From positions 26,246 through 90,245 of the forward strand of contig JAYFOQ010000034.1 of the NCBI GenBank assembly GCA_034932485.1: a DNA stretch of 64,000 bases, in the 5' to 3' direction. Of this stretch, positions 42,571 through 51,092 are shown one piece after another. A program made the position numbers and the translations under genes. Every line of letters starts with the position of its first letter. Position 1 is the first letter of the stretch. A model generated the notes under the pieces. The model was not told the origin of the DNA and ran no database searches. It worked only from the letters and a program-made list of their open reading frames with translations. This DNA is from Gordonibacter sp034932485 (GTDB lineage Bacteria > Actinomycetota > Coriobacteriia > Coriobacteriales > Eggerthellaceae).

Positions 42571-44496
42571 TTACTGTGATGCGGTGATGTTGTATACGGC
42601 AAAGCTCTCAGTAGTGAGTGCTTGGTCGGAGCTGGTCTTTAGGAACCTAAAGGTGGCGCTCGCGCCGGCGCGCAACGGATAAGCGGTGATATAGCGGCCA
42701 TCGGAGTAACGGTAGATTACCAGCTCGTTGCTTTGATCTGATACGACAGCCGCCGAGGTAGTAATGGTGATAGAGTCAGTCGATGTGTTTCCTGCGGTAA
42801 CGATGACGTCGGCATAGCTTGCGTGATCTTCAACATAATAGTGGGGTCGGTGCTCGTTGCTCAGCACCGACACGTTGATGGTAAGCGTTTTTGCTAAGGT
42901 GTAGGTTGCAGGCGACGCCGATTTCTTTTTATAGATGTTGATGGTGATCGATCCGCCATTGAAGCTGCTCGCATTATCTACCGAAATGCCCGAAAGCGTG
43001 TGGTAGGTAAACTTTCTCGTATTAATTTCCCCATTGCTGGGCATGTCAAATTGATAGTAGCCATTGGCATCCGGCTGGATTGACTGTACCTTGCCGGTCG
43101 CGATTTTGTAGGCGGTTAGCGTTGTGCTGTACGAAATGCCGGAAGTCGCACTAATTTTGTAATAGAGAGTTTCGTTTGAATACGTGTCGGCGTTGTAGTA
43201 GTTTTCAAGGTTTATCGAGAAGGGTTCGGTTTTGTTGGCGTTGTCCTTTTGATCGTAGTAGAGAGGAATGGTAGCACTCGTCTCGTAATCGGCGATGACG
43301 TTTGAAGTGAATACAGCGTCGTCGGCGGTGGTCCATATGCCCGTGCCATATCCGTAGGCCGGTCGGCACAGGGCCTTACCGGTTACGCATTTTGCGGTAA
43401 TGGAAAACTCGTCTCCTGCCTGAAAAGTGCTGAGATAGTTTGAAAGTTGGGCATTGCCCTGAAGGGACACCAGGTTGATGGAGTAGATGGTTTTGGTAGT
43501 GGGGTCTCCGTAAGAGCAAAAGCTGCTATCGAGCAAGGTGATTATCTGGTTGTTGTTGATGAGCCTGACGGTTGGTTGCAAAGAGATGCCATCGGAAGAT
43601 AAGGCGAGCATAACGCGTGATTCGGCGTTCGTATTGTCCAGTCCGCTTTTGCTAAGGGTAATGATGGTCGTTGTGGATCGGGGGGCAAGTGTGGTGGTGC
43701 CATCAGGGTCTTTTACGCCTGTCAGGTTGGGATCTTCGATGGCGAAGGCCGAGCTGCGTCCGGCTGACACAACGGGGGACTTTAGGATAACGGATGAGAG
43801 GTTGGCAGCATCGGCACCGCCGTAGTAGCCGATTTCTGGATTGTGGTTTCGACGGCTATCGAGGGTGCGAAACCCGTCGGAACCGCTGCTCTTTCCCTCG
43901 GTGTAGTATGCAGAGACGGCACCGGTGCTTTCCTTGGAGTAGAACACTCCATAGACTGTAGCGGTTTCATAGCAATATTCGATGACGTAATCGTTACTAC
44001 GTACGGTCTCATCGATAGTTCCGGGTGGCAAAATGCCGTTAGTGCGAGCTGCAGCGGCGTTGACGGCATAGAACGTATAGTTTTTGTTTTCCTCATTGTT
44101 CAGTGGGGCAGCATTGGTCTTGTTGTCGGGGCTTGCGTAAGTTCCATTGTCGCCGGTCCATTCGCCACTCGCCTGCAGATCAGCGATGTTGTTCTGCGCG
44201 GCGATGTAAATCGACTTAGCTGCGTTGTCGTACTCGGTGAGCGTGATGTCGCGTAGATAGTTAGCCACGGCAATACCGGCGATTGCAGCGAGCACGGCAA
44301 GAATGGCAACGACGGTGAGCAGTTCTGCCATGGTGAAGCCTGCGTTGTGACGGGGGCGAGGGTTATTGTTCTGTGGTCTGTTATGGCGTACGGTCTGTAT
44401 TGGGGTAAGATGGCAAAAGAGAGAGTAGCGGTTTTGCCGCCCATCTAACAATGGGTTCAAATTGTCCCTATTCAAATGTCTTTCCGCCATCATCAT
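42571..44496 (-). CDS. Large modular prepilin
   Basis: At 641 residues this is several times a normal pilin. A leader of about 51 residues ends NAG, followed by FTMAELLTVVAILAVLAAIAGIAVANYL with Glu5 and a pilin-like helix. Residues about 90-250 could be the pilin domain. The remainder contains beta-rich segments, likely two or more grafted modules, with repeated NxYYxISATSG and NINVSVLSNE type strands. Streptococcus sanguinis minor pilins carry similar grafted adhesive modules. First gene of the adhesin/pilin/motor unit, 16 bases before the giant adhesin, with AAGGGTG before ATG 44496. Confidence 0.78.
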   Translation of the reverse strand: MMMAERHLNRDNLNPLLDGRQNRYSLFCHLTPIQTVRHNRPQNNNPRPRHNAGFTMAELLTVVAILAVLAAIAGIAVANYLRDITLTEYDNAAKSIYIAAQNNIADLQASGEWTGDNGTYASPDNKTNAAPLNNEENKNYTFYAVNAAAARTNGILPPGTIDETVRSNDYVIEYCYETATVYGVFYSKESTGAVSAYYTEGKSSGSDGFRTLDSRRNHNPEIGYYGGADAANLSSVILKSPVVSAGRSSAFAIEDPNLTGVKDPDGTTTLAPRSTTTIITLSKSGLDNTNAESRVMLALSSDGISLQPTVRLINNNQIITLLDSSFCSYGDPTTKTIYSINLVSLQGNAQLSNYLSTFQAGDEFSITAKCVTGKALCRPAYGYGTGIWTTADDAVFTSNVIADYETSATIPLYYDQKDNANKTEPFSINLENYYNADTYSNETLYYKISATSGISYSTTLTAYKIATGKVQSIQPDANGYYQFDMPSNGEINTRKFTYHTLSGISVDNASSFNGGSITINIYKKKSASPATYTLAKTLTINVSVLSNEHRPHYYVEDHASYADVIVTAGNTSTDSITITTSAAVVSDQSNELVIYRYSDGRYITAYPLRAGASATFRFLKTSSDQALTTESFAVYNITASQ

Positions 44497-44573
44497 GCAG
44501 CACCCTTGCGTTACGCTTTAAATGAGAGCCGCGCGATGCCCTCTTGTTTGTCTGGTTGTTCCGAAGTTGCGAT

Positions 44574-44591
44574 TATTTACGCAAGTAAATA
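44574..44591 (-). promoter_or_regulatory. Hairpin or operator at the pilus operon start
   Basis: TATTTAC-GCAA-GTAAATA is a perfect 7-bp inverted repeat located at the predicted start of the minus-strand transcript. Confidence 0.4.
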
Positions 44592-44596
44592 GCTTA

Positions 44597-44602
44597 ATTA
44601 TA
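44597..44602 (-). promoter_or_regulatory. Likely -10 of the pilus operon
   Basis: A perfect minus-strand TATAAT lies about 100 bases before the large prepilin. The -35 is poor, which would suit an activator-dependent promoter. Confidence 0.4.
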
Positions 44603-44705
44603 GCGCGAATACGCGGTAAAAGAGGTTAATAGATACTAATAAGGTTAAGCCTCGAAAAGTTGGGAGTACAAAAAAGCTGTTTCTTTGTGGCATCGAAGGT
44701 GTAGT

Positions 44706-44724
44706 GGCTACGTTACAGGTAGCC
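44706..44724 (-). terminator. Terminator-like hairpin after the diguanylate cyclase gene
   Basis: GGCTAC-GTTACAG-GTAGCC forms a 6-bp stem at the end of the cyclase gene. A T6 run follows only some 30 bases later, so this is weak. Confidence 0.3.
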
Positions 44725-47264
44725 TAGTGAACTTTTACGACGTATTGGCTCCTACCTCGCCGCTTCGCTTCGTAAAGAGCTTCATCAGCAAGTTGGTATA
44801 CTTCATCGTAGTTGTAAGAGCCTTCTCTAAGCAGCGCAACACCGATACTGACGGATGTTTGATGCTGAATAGCGTTTTCTTTGAAGAAATTTACGCCTTT
44901 TTCTATCATGCGGCTACAACGTATGGCTATATTTTCTTGGGTGATAGGGCCTGCGATAAAGGCAGAAAATTCATCGCCACCAAGCCTGCAAAGCAAGTCT
45001 TTCGGACGAAACTCACTTAACAGCAGTTGGGCGACATTACGCAGTGCCTCATCTCCAGCAAAGTGTCCATAGGTATCATTCACTTCTTTAAGGTAGTCGA
45101 TATCAACAACAATGAACGCACCTGACATCTTGTCCTCTAGGAGTCGAGTGACCTTTTCTTGGAATGTGGCGCGATTTAATAAGCCAGTCAAGCCATCTTG
45201 CTCGGCACGTTTTGAAAGATTGATCTTTTCTACCGTCTCTTCGTTGATATCGGTGATCTTTCCAATAATGGTCATAGGCTTACCATTTTCATCCGTGATA
45301 ATGCGCGAAGTGATGCGTAGCCATACTTGTTTGTTGGTCTTGTCGATATGGCAGAGATCGACGATAGGTTTTTGGGGATTCGTGATGGCTGATAATAAAT
45401 CGGAGCTTAGAGGGGTGTCGGTGCGTGTACTTACCTGCTCATAAGTGCGGTAAGCGCTCTCATCACTTTCTTTTTCAAGGATATTTTCATGTTTGTTCCG
45501 CTCGGATGGTGTTGACATTAGGAGAGTGTCTGTTTGTGGCGCGTATTCGAAAAACTGCTCGTTAGAGATACGATAAATTTCTCGATGTCGTTGGTTTTCT
45601 TTGCGGGCTGCTTTTGTTGCTTTCATTCGCGTGCGTAGAAGAAGAGCGAGCAGTATGATAATTACTAGTAAGACAGCCATACCGCCGATGAATATTTGAA
45701 CAAGATAGGTTTTGATGAAGAGCTCAAACTGATCGTTTTGGGAAGGCAACGATGCTTCGTAGATCATAGAGTTGAGTGTTGAAGTGGGAATGCTGCGAAT
45801 AGTTTTATTAAAAATAAGAAGTATGGTGGGATCTATCGGGGAGACTAAGCCGAAAGAGGTTTGGCTGGTTGATATTGAAACAGGAATAAATTTAAGATTG
45901 GTAAAGCTACCTAAATTAATATAGTAAGGAGTTGTGTAGGTGTTGCCGTACGTGTAGTCTGCAAGACCTTTATTGACGGCAGCAAAGCATTTTTCCATTG
46001 TATCGAATGTGATAATTTCGGCTCCATTTGCGAATGCTGAACCTTGAGCTAGCTCTTGAGGAAGAGCTAGCTTTAAGTTGGTTAGATCACTTGGATCTAC
46101 TGCTTTATTGAAAACTACAAGGGTGTTTGCGGTTACGTAGGGAGCCGTAAGGGAAAGGTTATACTGAGATGCTATCGAAAAATTCTGGTCAATCCCCGCA
46201 ACGAGCGTGATATTGTTTTCTCGCAGCGTTTGGGCAAGGTCTGAATTGAATTCAAGGGGTACTATCTCAAACTGCAGACCACTCGATTCTGATATGTGGT
46301 CAAGTACGCCTTTGGTAACGCCAGTTAAAATCCCATTTTCATCAATATTTTGAATGGGTGCCTTGTTGGTGACGATACCCACTCGTAGAGGCTTATGGGC
46401 TGCTGCATAGGCTTGCTCTTCGGGTGTAAGTGATAAATCTGAGCCGCTTGCCTCGTAGTACTTTTTGTAAAGGTCAGATTGTAGAGTCGGATTTCCTACA
46501 TTGAGGCTTTCGATGGCTTCGTCGATAGCGCTGACAATATCTGAACTGCCTTTTTCTGCAGCGAAAAAAACAGGACGTTGTTGAAACGTGGTGGCAATGT
46601 GAAAGTCGGGATGAAGATTAATGTCAAGATCGAGCAGCGCATCGGCCTCTCCCGTGTTGACTGCTATAGCCATTTCCTCATACGAAGCACATTCGATCTG
46701 TATAAGCTCAATATTGTTTTTGGTGCAAAAATCAATAAGTTGGTCGCGGTATATTTTGGAGGTGCGCAATACGGCAACAGTTAGCTTGCTTAAAGTGAAA
46801 ATGTTAGTTTTAGAAACGTTATCTGTGTTATTTGCAACAAACAAGCAAGGATGAAACGAACCGTAGCTGTTATGAGGGTACTCGTATAAACCAGAAAGCT
46901 CAGAACTGTAATTCATCATGCCGAGAAGGTCTATTTTGCCCGTTTCGAGCATATCAAGCGTATTAAGTATCTGGCTATTTTCATCATCTCCCGTAGCTGG
47001 GATAAACTCGTAGTTCCAGCCTGTATATTGTGCGAGTTGTACGAGGTATTCGTAGGTATACCCCGAATAGCGACCGTTTTCGTCGATAAAAAAAGAGCCT
47101 GGTTGATTGACGAAACCGACACGAATAGTTTGTCCTGCCGTGGCCGCGTTGATTTGGCAACGGGTTGTGTCGCTTTCTGCAAAGGCAGGCATCGGAAAAA
47201 GGGTGCAAACCAGTGCACCAACTAAGAGCCACCTTGCTAAAATGCTGACACGACGACGCGCCAT
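44724..47264 (-). CDS. Diguanylate cyclase with two extracytoplasmic solute-binding domains
   Basis: The 846-residue sensor has a signal/anchor helix, then two SBP_bac_3-type domains: TIRVGFVNQPGSFFIDENGRYSGYTYEY for the first and LRVGIVTNKAPIQNIDENGILTG for the second (only parts quoted: IRVGFVNQPG, LRVGIVTNKAP). A membrane helix lies near residue 520. A PAS-like linker leads to a GGDEF domain with GGDEF at residues 762-766 and an I-site RPKD (753-756) five residues before it, so product inhibition is expected. It should make cyclic di-GMP in response to an amino-acid-like ligand. No EAL domain. ATG 47264 follows CGGAGGAAA. Confidence 0.9.
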   Translation of the reverse strand: MARRRVSILARWLLVGALVCTLFPMPAFAESDTTRCQINAATAGQTIRVGFVNQPGSFFIDENGRYSGYTYEYLVQLAQYTGWNYEFIPATGDDENSQILNTLDMLETGKIDLLGMMNYSSELSGLYEYPHNSYGSFHPCLFVANNTDNVSKTNIFTLSKLTVAVLRTSKIYRDQLIDFCTKNNIELIQIECASYEEMAIAVNTGEADALLDLDINLHPDFHIATTFQQRPVFFAAEKGSSDIVSAIDEAIESLNVGNPTLQSDLYKKYYEASGSDLSLTPEEQAYAAAHKPLRVGIVTNKAPIQNIDENGILTGVTKGVLDHISESSGLQFEIVPLEFNSDLAQTLRENNITLVAGIDQNFSIASQYNLSLTAPYVTANTLVVFNKAVDPSDLTNLKLALPQELAQGSAFANGAEIITFDTMEKCFAAVNKGLADYTYGNTYTTPYYINLGSFTNLKFIPVSISTSQTSFGLVSPIDPTILLIFNKTIRSIPTSTLNSMIYEASLPSQNDQFELFIKTYLVQIFIGGMAVLLVIIILLALLLRTRMKATKAARKENQRHREIYRISNEQFFEYAPQTDTLLMSTPSERNKHENILEKESDESAYRTYEQVSTRTDTPLSSDLLSAITNPQKPIVDLCHIDKTNKQVWLRITSRIITDENGKPMTIIGKITDINEETVEKINLSKRAEQDGLTGLLNRATFQEKVTRLLEDKMSGAFIVVDIDYLKEVNDTYGHFAGDEALRNVAQLLLSEFRPKDLLCRLGGDEFSAFIAGPITQENIAIRCSRMIEKGVNFFKENAIQHQTSVSIGVALLREGSYNYDEVYQLADEALYEAKRRGRSQYVVKVH

Positions 47265-47349
47265 CGCGTTTCCTCCGAAGTTACCGTCTTATCGGTTGTT
47301 TAACGGTTTATGACAGACTGAGCACTTGATGTGCTGCCTATCTTGTCTC

Positions 47350-47355
47350 ATTATA
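47350..47355 (-). promoter_or_regulatory. Likely -10 of the diguanylate cyclase gene
   Basis: A perfect minus-strand TATAAT about 85 bases before the start codon; the -35 is weak. It is divergent from the tRNA-Phe promoter. Confidence 0.35.
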
Positions 47356-47425
47356 CGTCAAACGGGGAATACTGGTGTTGATACATTGCTACCTAATTAT
47401 TAATAAAAAGTGGGAAAAAGAATGC

Positions 47426-47454
47426 TTGACCGATATCGATACCATACGTATAAT
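47426..47454 (+). promoter_or_regulatory. Promoter of tRNA-Phe
   Basis: TTGACC and TATAAT are separated by exactly 17 bases, 45 bases before the tRNA. This is the strongest promoter seen in the window. Confidence 0.85.
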
Positions 47455-47499
47455 ATTTCCTCGCATCTCCAACGTCATTGACGCTATGATGCCAAAGAT

Positions 47500-47575
47500 G
47501 GTCGGGTAGCTCAGTTGGTAGAGCAGCGGACTGAAAATCCGCGTGCCGAGGGTTCAAGTCCCCCTCCGACCACCA
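47500..47575 (+). tRNA. tRNA-Phe (GAA)
   Basis: GGTCGGG pairs with TCCGACC (one G-T), with encoded CCA. The anticodon loop CTGAAAA gives GAA. 76 bases. The T stem has one A-C mismatch. Confidence 0.95.
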
Positions 47576-47587
47576 CTTTAACTTGCG

Positions 47588-47618
47588 AATGCTCTCGACT
47601 TCGGTCGAGAGCATTTTT
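47588..47618 (+). terminator. Terminator after tRNA-Phe
   Basis: A 12-bp stem (47588-47599 with 47604-47615) with a TTCG tetraloop is followed by T. Confidence 0.92.
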
Positions 47619-47776
47619 GCTAAAAAAGTATCCTCTGGTCTAATCTGAGGAGATTGAACAAGAAGGCCTTTCCCAGAAGGTTTAAAACCGTACAATACGT
47701 CTAACGTTATTCTTCACGCCGTCCTTGCAGGCTTGCTTGCGGTGGTGTGTTCCCCTGTCACAGAAGGAGCGCTTGT

Positions 47777-48247
47777 ATGTTCTTCGAGAATAGTAATCCT
47801 GTTGTTGGAATTATCATGGGGTCTGAAAGCGACATGCCGGCTATGGAGCCGTGCATGAAGCAGTTGGACGATTTTGGTGTGCCTTACGAGATGAAGGTCG
47901 CGAGTGCTCATCGCAAACCGATCGACGTGCACGACTGGGCCAGCACGGCACACGAACGTGGCATTCGCGTGATTATTGCGGCTGCGGGCAAGGCGGCTCA
48001 CCTGGGGGGCGTTGTGGCAGCTTACACGCCGAACCCCGTTATTACGGTTCCCATGAAGACAAGTGATTTGGGTGGGCTGGATTCGCTTCTGTCTATGGTT
48101 CAGATGCCGTCGGGTGTTCCGGTGGCATGTGTGGCTATTAATGGTGCCAAGAATGCTGCCATCCTCGCGGTACAGATGCTAGGCACCGGCTGCGATGAAG
48201 CACGCCAAAAAGTTATCGATTTCAAACAGGGAATGGCCGACGCATAG
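47777..48247 (+). CDS. purE: N5-carboxyaminoimidazole ribonucleotide mutase
   Basis: Class I PurE moves the carboxyl group of N5-CAIR to give CAIR in purine synthesis. The motifs GIIMGSESDMPAM, SAHRKP and AAAGKAAHLGGV are clear. 156 residues from ATG 47777, with an AGAAGGAG site; an in-frame ATG at 47747 lacks one. No purK lies beside it in the window. It is separated from the purA-purD pair by the pilus locus. Confidence 0.95.
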   Translation: MFFENSNPVVGIIMGSESDMPAMEPCMKQLDDFGVPYEMKVASAHRKPIDVHDWASTAHERGIRVIIAAAGKAAHLGGVVAAYTPNPVITVPMKTSDLGGLDSLLSMVQMPSGVPVACVAINGAKNAAILAVQMLGTGCDEARQKVIDFKQGMADA

Positions 48248-48275
48248 GCCCGTATTCGAACTTGTTGTAAGTGTG

Positions 48276-48299
48276 CGAGCGTCCCAAGGGCGCTCGTTT
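48276..48299 (+). terminator. Probable terminator after purE
   Basis: CGAGCG and CCC pair with GGG and CGCTCG around an AA turn; the following T run is short. Confidence 0.5.
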
Positions 48300-48397
48300 G
48301 CTATTATGAATTAAATAGAGGTAGCTAAATTTCGACACAGGCGCTTTACTGCGGGGGCGCTTATGAGCGGGCTTAAGACGAGGCGGTAAGCGAGAAC

Positions 48398-50506
48398 ATG
48401 ACAAAAAAACTGTTGATGGGAAACGAATTGTTCGCGCACGCCGCACTTGAAGCAGGCGTGCGCGTGGTGGCGGGATATCCGGGTACTCCGTCGTCGGAAT
48501 TAATTGAGACTATTGCCAAGCTGCACGCCTCGGGCGCAGCGCGCGATGTTCATGTTGAGTGGTCTACCAACGAGAAAAGCGCTTTGGAATTACTTGCTGG
48601 CGCGTCTTATACGGGAGCGCGTTGCTTGTTTACCTGTAAGCAGGTGGGGCTGAATGTGGCAAGCGATGCTCTGATGAGTTTAAATTATGTGGGAGTGAAG
48701 GGCGGCATGGTGTTGTTTGTGGCTGACGATCCGGGCCCCATTTCGTCGCAGACCGAGCAGGATACGCGTCGTTTCGCATCGTTTGCGAAGCTGCCGGTTT
48801 TTGACCCCTCAACGCCCGATCAGGGATTTGCCATGATGCAGGCAGCCTTCGATCTATCTGAACGTTATAACACCCCTGTTATTGTGCGCCCTACCACGCG
48901 CATTAATCATGCTTCAACGTTTTTTGATGTGGCAGACGAAACAGTTGCGAAGCCGGTGCCCGAAGAGGGTTTCGAGCGCGATTCCAGATGGGTTATCTTC
49001 CCTCGCCGTGCATTTCAGGGACACGGAGAGATTAACGAGCGCTTGCAGCGTATCGCAGAAGATTTCGCGAACGAGGCCACGTTAGCTGCATTTAACCCCC
49101 AGTTCGAGGGCGCCGGCTCCAAGAAAGCTTCCGATTTCCAGGCGGATCAGCGAACGAATGTTTCACGTGAAACATTCGCGAATAAAAAAATAGACAGCAA
49201 AAAAAACGTTGGTTCTTCCGCTGTAAAACCACGGCTGGGTATTATGGCTGGTGGGGTATCTACAGCTTACGCGCGAGAGGCCCTCGATATGATCGAGAAG
49301 CGTGCTTTAGCGCAGGGTGTTGCGATGCCATTCTACCGTTTTATGCAGGTGGGCACACCCTATCCATTTCCTCGCGAGGCGGTGGCGCGTTTCGCCGAAG
49401 GGTTAGACCAAATACTAGTGATAGAAGAGCTTGATCATTTCCTTGAAGACCAGCTGCTGGCTTATTGTGGCGCCACTCACGGTGTATTCGATGTGCGTGG
49501 TAAGCTTACCGGTGATGCTCGCGATCGTGGCGAGAACGATGTTGATGATATTGCCAGTAAAATCGCGTCGTTCTTTGGTGTTCCCGAGATTGCTCCGGCA
49601 CTTCTTTCTGAGATATATGATGCACCCGAACCGCTGCCCGTTCGCCCACCAGTGCTCTGTGCGGGATGTCCGCATAGGGGTAGCTTTTATGCAGTTAAGC
49701 GCGCTTTGGGTAAAAGCCCTTCAGTGCTCTGTGGTGATATTGGCTGCTACACATTAGGTAATGCGCAACCACTCGACGCAGTAGACACGTGTTTGTGTAT
49801 GGGTGCTGGCATTACCATGGCCCAAGGTTTTTCGGTGGCCGAACCACAAAAGAAGCAGGTAGCATTTGTGGGCGACTCGACATTTTTTGCGAGCGGCCTT
49901 CCGGGTATTGCGAATGCTGTTTACAACGGTCATGACATTACCGTATGCGTGTTGGATAACGCGACCACGGCCATGACTGGCTCACAGCCCCACCCCGGAA
50001 CTGGCATTACGCTTATGGGTGCTAAACGTACTCCTATATCCATCGAGCGTGTGCTAGAGGCAATGGGTTTCGAATGTATCGTGCACGCCAATCCGCTCGA
50101 TTTAGATGCCTCTACAAAGGCCGCACAGAAGGCCATTGCTTTTGAAGGCCCAAGTGCTCTTTTGTTTGAATCGCCTTGCGTACAGCTGGTTCGACCCGGC
50201 AATCCGGCTGTGGTCGATGCGGATACCTGTACGGGCTGCAAGAAATGTATTACTGAGATTGGCTGCCCTAGTATTGGTTTTGATCCCAGCGCGCGTGGTT
50301 TGAAGAGCGCAACGCGCGGACAGGCATATATAGACGAGAGTCTCTGTAATGGATGTGGTCTCTGTACGCAGGTCTGTCCTTTTGGCGCGCTGTCGATAAT
50401 CCAGAGGTCGGCAAACCTTTCGTTCGAAGCCCCCAATCATGCAAACGAAAGCAGTGATGCGCAAGTTAATACAGCAAAGGGCGCGGAAGGGAGTTCGCAT
50501 GCGTAA
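48398..50506 (+). CDS. iorA: Indolepyruvate:ferredoxin oxidoreductase subunit alpha
   Basis: IorA is the large, TPP-binding subunit of the oxygen-sensitive enzyme that converts aryl pyruvates to aryl-acetyl-CoA with ferredoxin reduction. The pyrimidine domain starts MGNELFAHAALEAGV and GYPGTPSSE. The TPP domain shows GDIGCYTLG and DNATTAMTGSQPHPGTG. The C-terminus has two ferredoxin-like cluster motifs, CTGCKKC and CNGCGLCTQVCP. 702 residues exceed many homologues because of a linker at residues 235-280, in which a parS site is embedded. IorB overlaps its end. Confidence 0.95.
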   Translation: MTKKLLMGNELFAHAALEAGVRVVAGYPGTPSSELIETIAKLHASGAARDVHVEWSTNEKSALELLAGASYTGARCLFTCKQVGLNVASDALMSLNYVGVKGGMVLFVADDPGPISSQTEQDTRRFASFAKLPVFDPSTPDQGFAMMQAAFDLSERYNTPVIVRPTTRINHASTFFDVADETVAKPVPEEGFERDSRWVIFPRRAFQGHGEINERLQRIAEDFANEATLAAFNPQFEGAGSKKASDFQADQRTNVSRETFANKKIDSKKNVGSSAVKPRLGIMAGGVSTAYAREALDMIEKRALAQGVAMPFYRFMQVGTPYPFPREAVARFAEGLDQILVIEELDHFLEDQLLAYCGATHGVFDVRGKLTGDARDRGENDVDDIASKIASFFGVPEIAPALLSEIYDAPEPLPVRPPVLCAGCPHRGSFYAVKRALGKSPSVLCGDIGCYTLGNAQPLDAVDTCLCMGAGITMAQGFSVAEPQKKQVAFVGDSTFFASGLPGIANAVYNGHDITVCVLDNATTAMTGSQPHPGTGITLMGAKRTPISIERVLEAMGFECIVHANPLDLDASTKAAQKAIAFEGPSALLFESPCVQLVRPGNPAVVDADTCTGCKKCITEIGCPSIGFDPSARGLKSATRGQAYIDESLCNGCGLCTQVCPFGALSIIQRSANLSFEAPNHANESSDAQVNTAKGAEGSSHA
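49159..49174. other. parS centromere site 3 (inside iorA)
   Basis: Perfect TGTTTCACGTGAAACA within the iorA frame, coding NVSRET; the palindrome extends to 24 bp (49155-49178). Confidence 0.93.
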
Positions 50507-51092
50507 TGTGCTTTTGGCTGGAGTGGGAGGACAGGGAACCGTGCTTGCGGCCAAAGTGCTCGCTCAGGCAGCAGAACAGAAAGGCTGGCAGGTTCGTACT
50601 GCTGAGACCATCGGCATGGCGCAGCGTGGTGGCAATGTGGTGTCGCATGTGCGTATGGGCGACCAAGGTGAAGAGGTGCTAGCTCCCTTGCTGGCGCAGG
50701 GTACGGCCGATTTAATTGTTGCGTTCGAACCCGCCGAGGCTGCGCGCGTGCTACCTTTTCTTGCAGCTGATGGAGTGTTGGTTACGGCCACAACGGCCAT
50801 TCAACCAGTTACTGCTGCACTGGCAAAAGAACCGTATTGTGCATCCGAGATTGTTAAGAATCTCGCTTTGCAGCTGGAGGGTACCGAGCGAACCTTCGTG
50901 GTGGTAGACGATGTCGCTCTTACTCAGCAAGTGGGTAGTCGTAAGGTGCTCAATACGCTGCTGCTGGCAAGTGCTTTGTCGGTGGGTCGCATTCCCCTCG
51001 ACTTGGAAGATTTGCGCCGCGCGGTGAAATCCTGTGTAAAACCGCAGTTCGTCGCACTTAATCTCGCAGCTATTGAGGCTGTCTCTGCATAA
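50499..51092 (+). CDS. iorB: Indolepyruvate:ferredoxin oxidoreductase subunit beta
   Basis: IorB is the smaller subunit, homologous to the gamma domain of pyruvate:ferredoxin oxidoreductase. The start MRNVLLAGVGGQGTVLAAKVL and the motif AQRGGNVVSHVR are diagnostic. From ATG 50499 (site GAAGGGAG) it has 197 residues and overlaps iorA by eight bases, so subunit synthesis is coupled. The frame can be extended to 50439 but without a ribosome site. With the ligase downstream it forms an aromatic amino acid fermentation cluster. Confidence 0.94.
   Translation: MRNVLLAGVGGQGTVLAAKVLAQAAEQKGWQVRTAETIGMAQRGGNVVSHVRMGDQGEEVLAPLLAQGTADLIVAFEPAEAARVLPFLAADGVLVTATTAIQPVTAALAKEPYCASEIVKNLALQLEGTERTFVVVDDVALTQQVGSRKVLNTLLLASALSVGRIPLDLEDLRRAVKSCVKPQFVALNLAAIEAVSA

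Noticed and set aside
42571..44496. LPxTG sortase signals in the pilin and adhesin
   Set aside because: No such motif or C-terminal anchor is seen in either protein; the prepilin type III signal is clear instead.
44497..44723. c-di-GMP riboswitch before the pilus operon
   Set aside because: The conserved core of the class I riboswitch was not recognised in the region; regulation at PilB is better supported.
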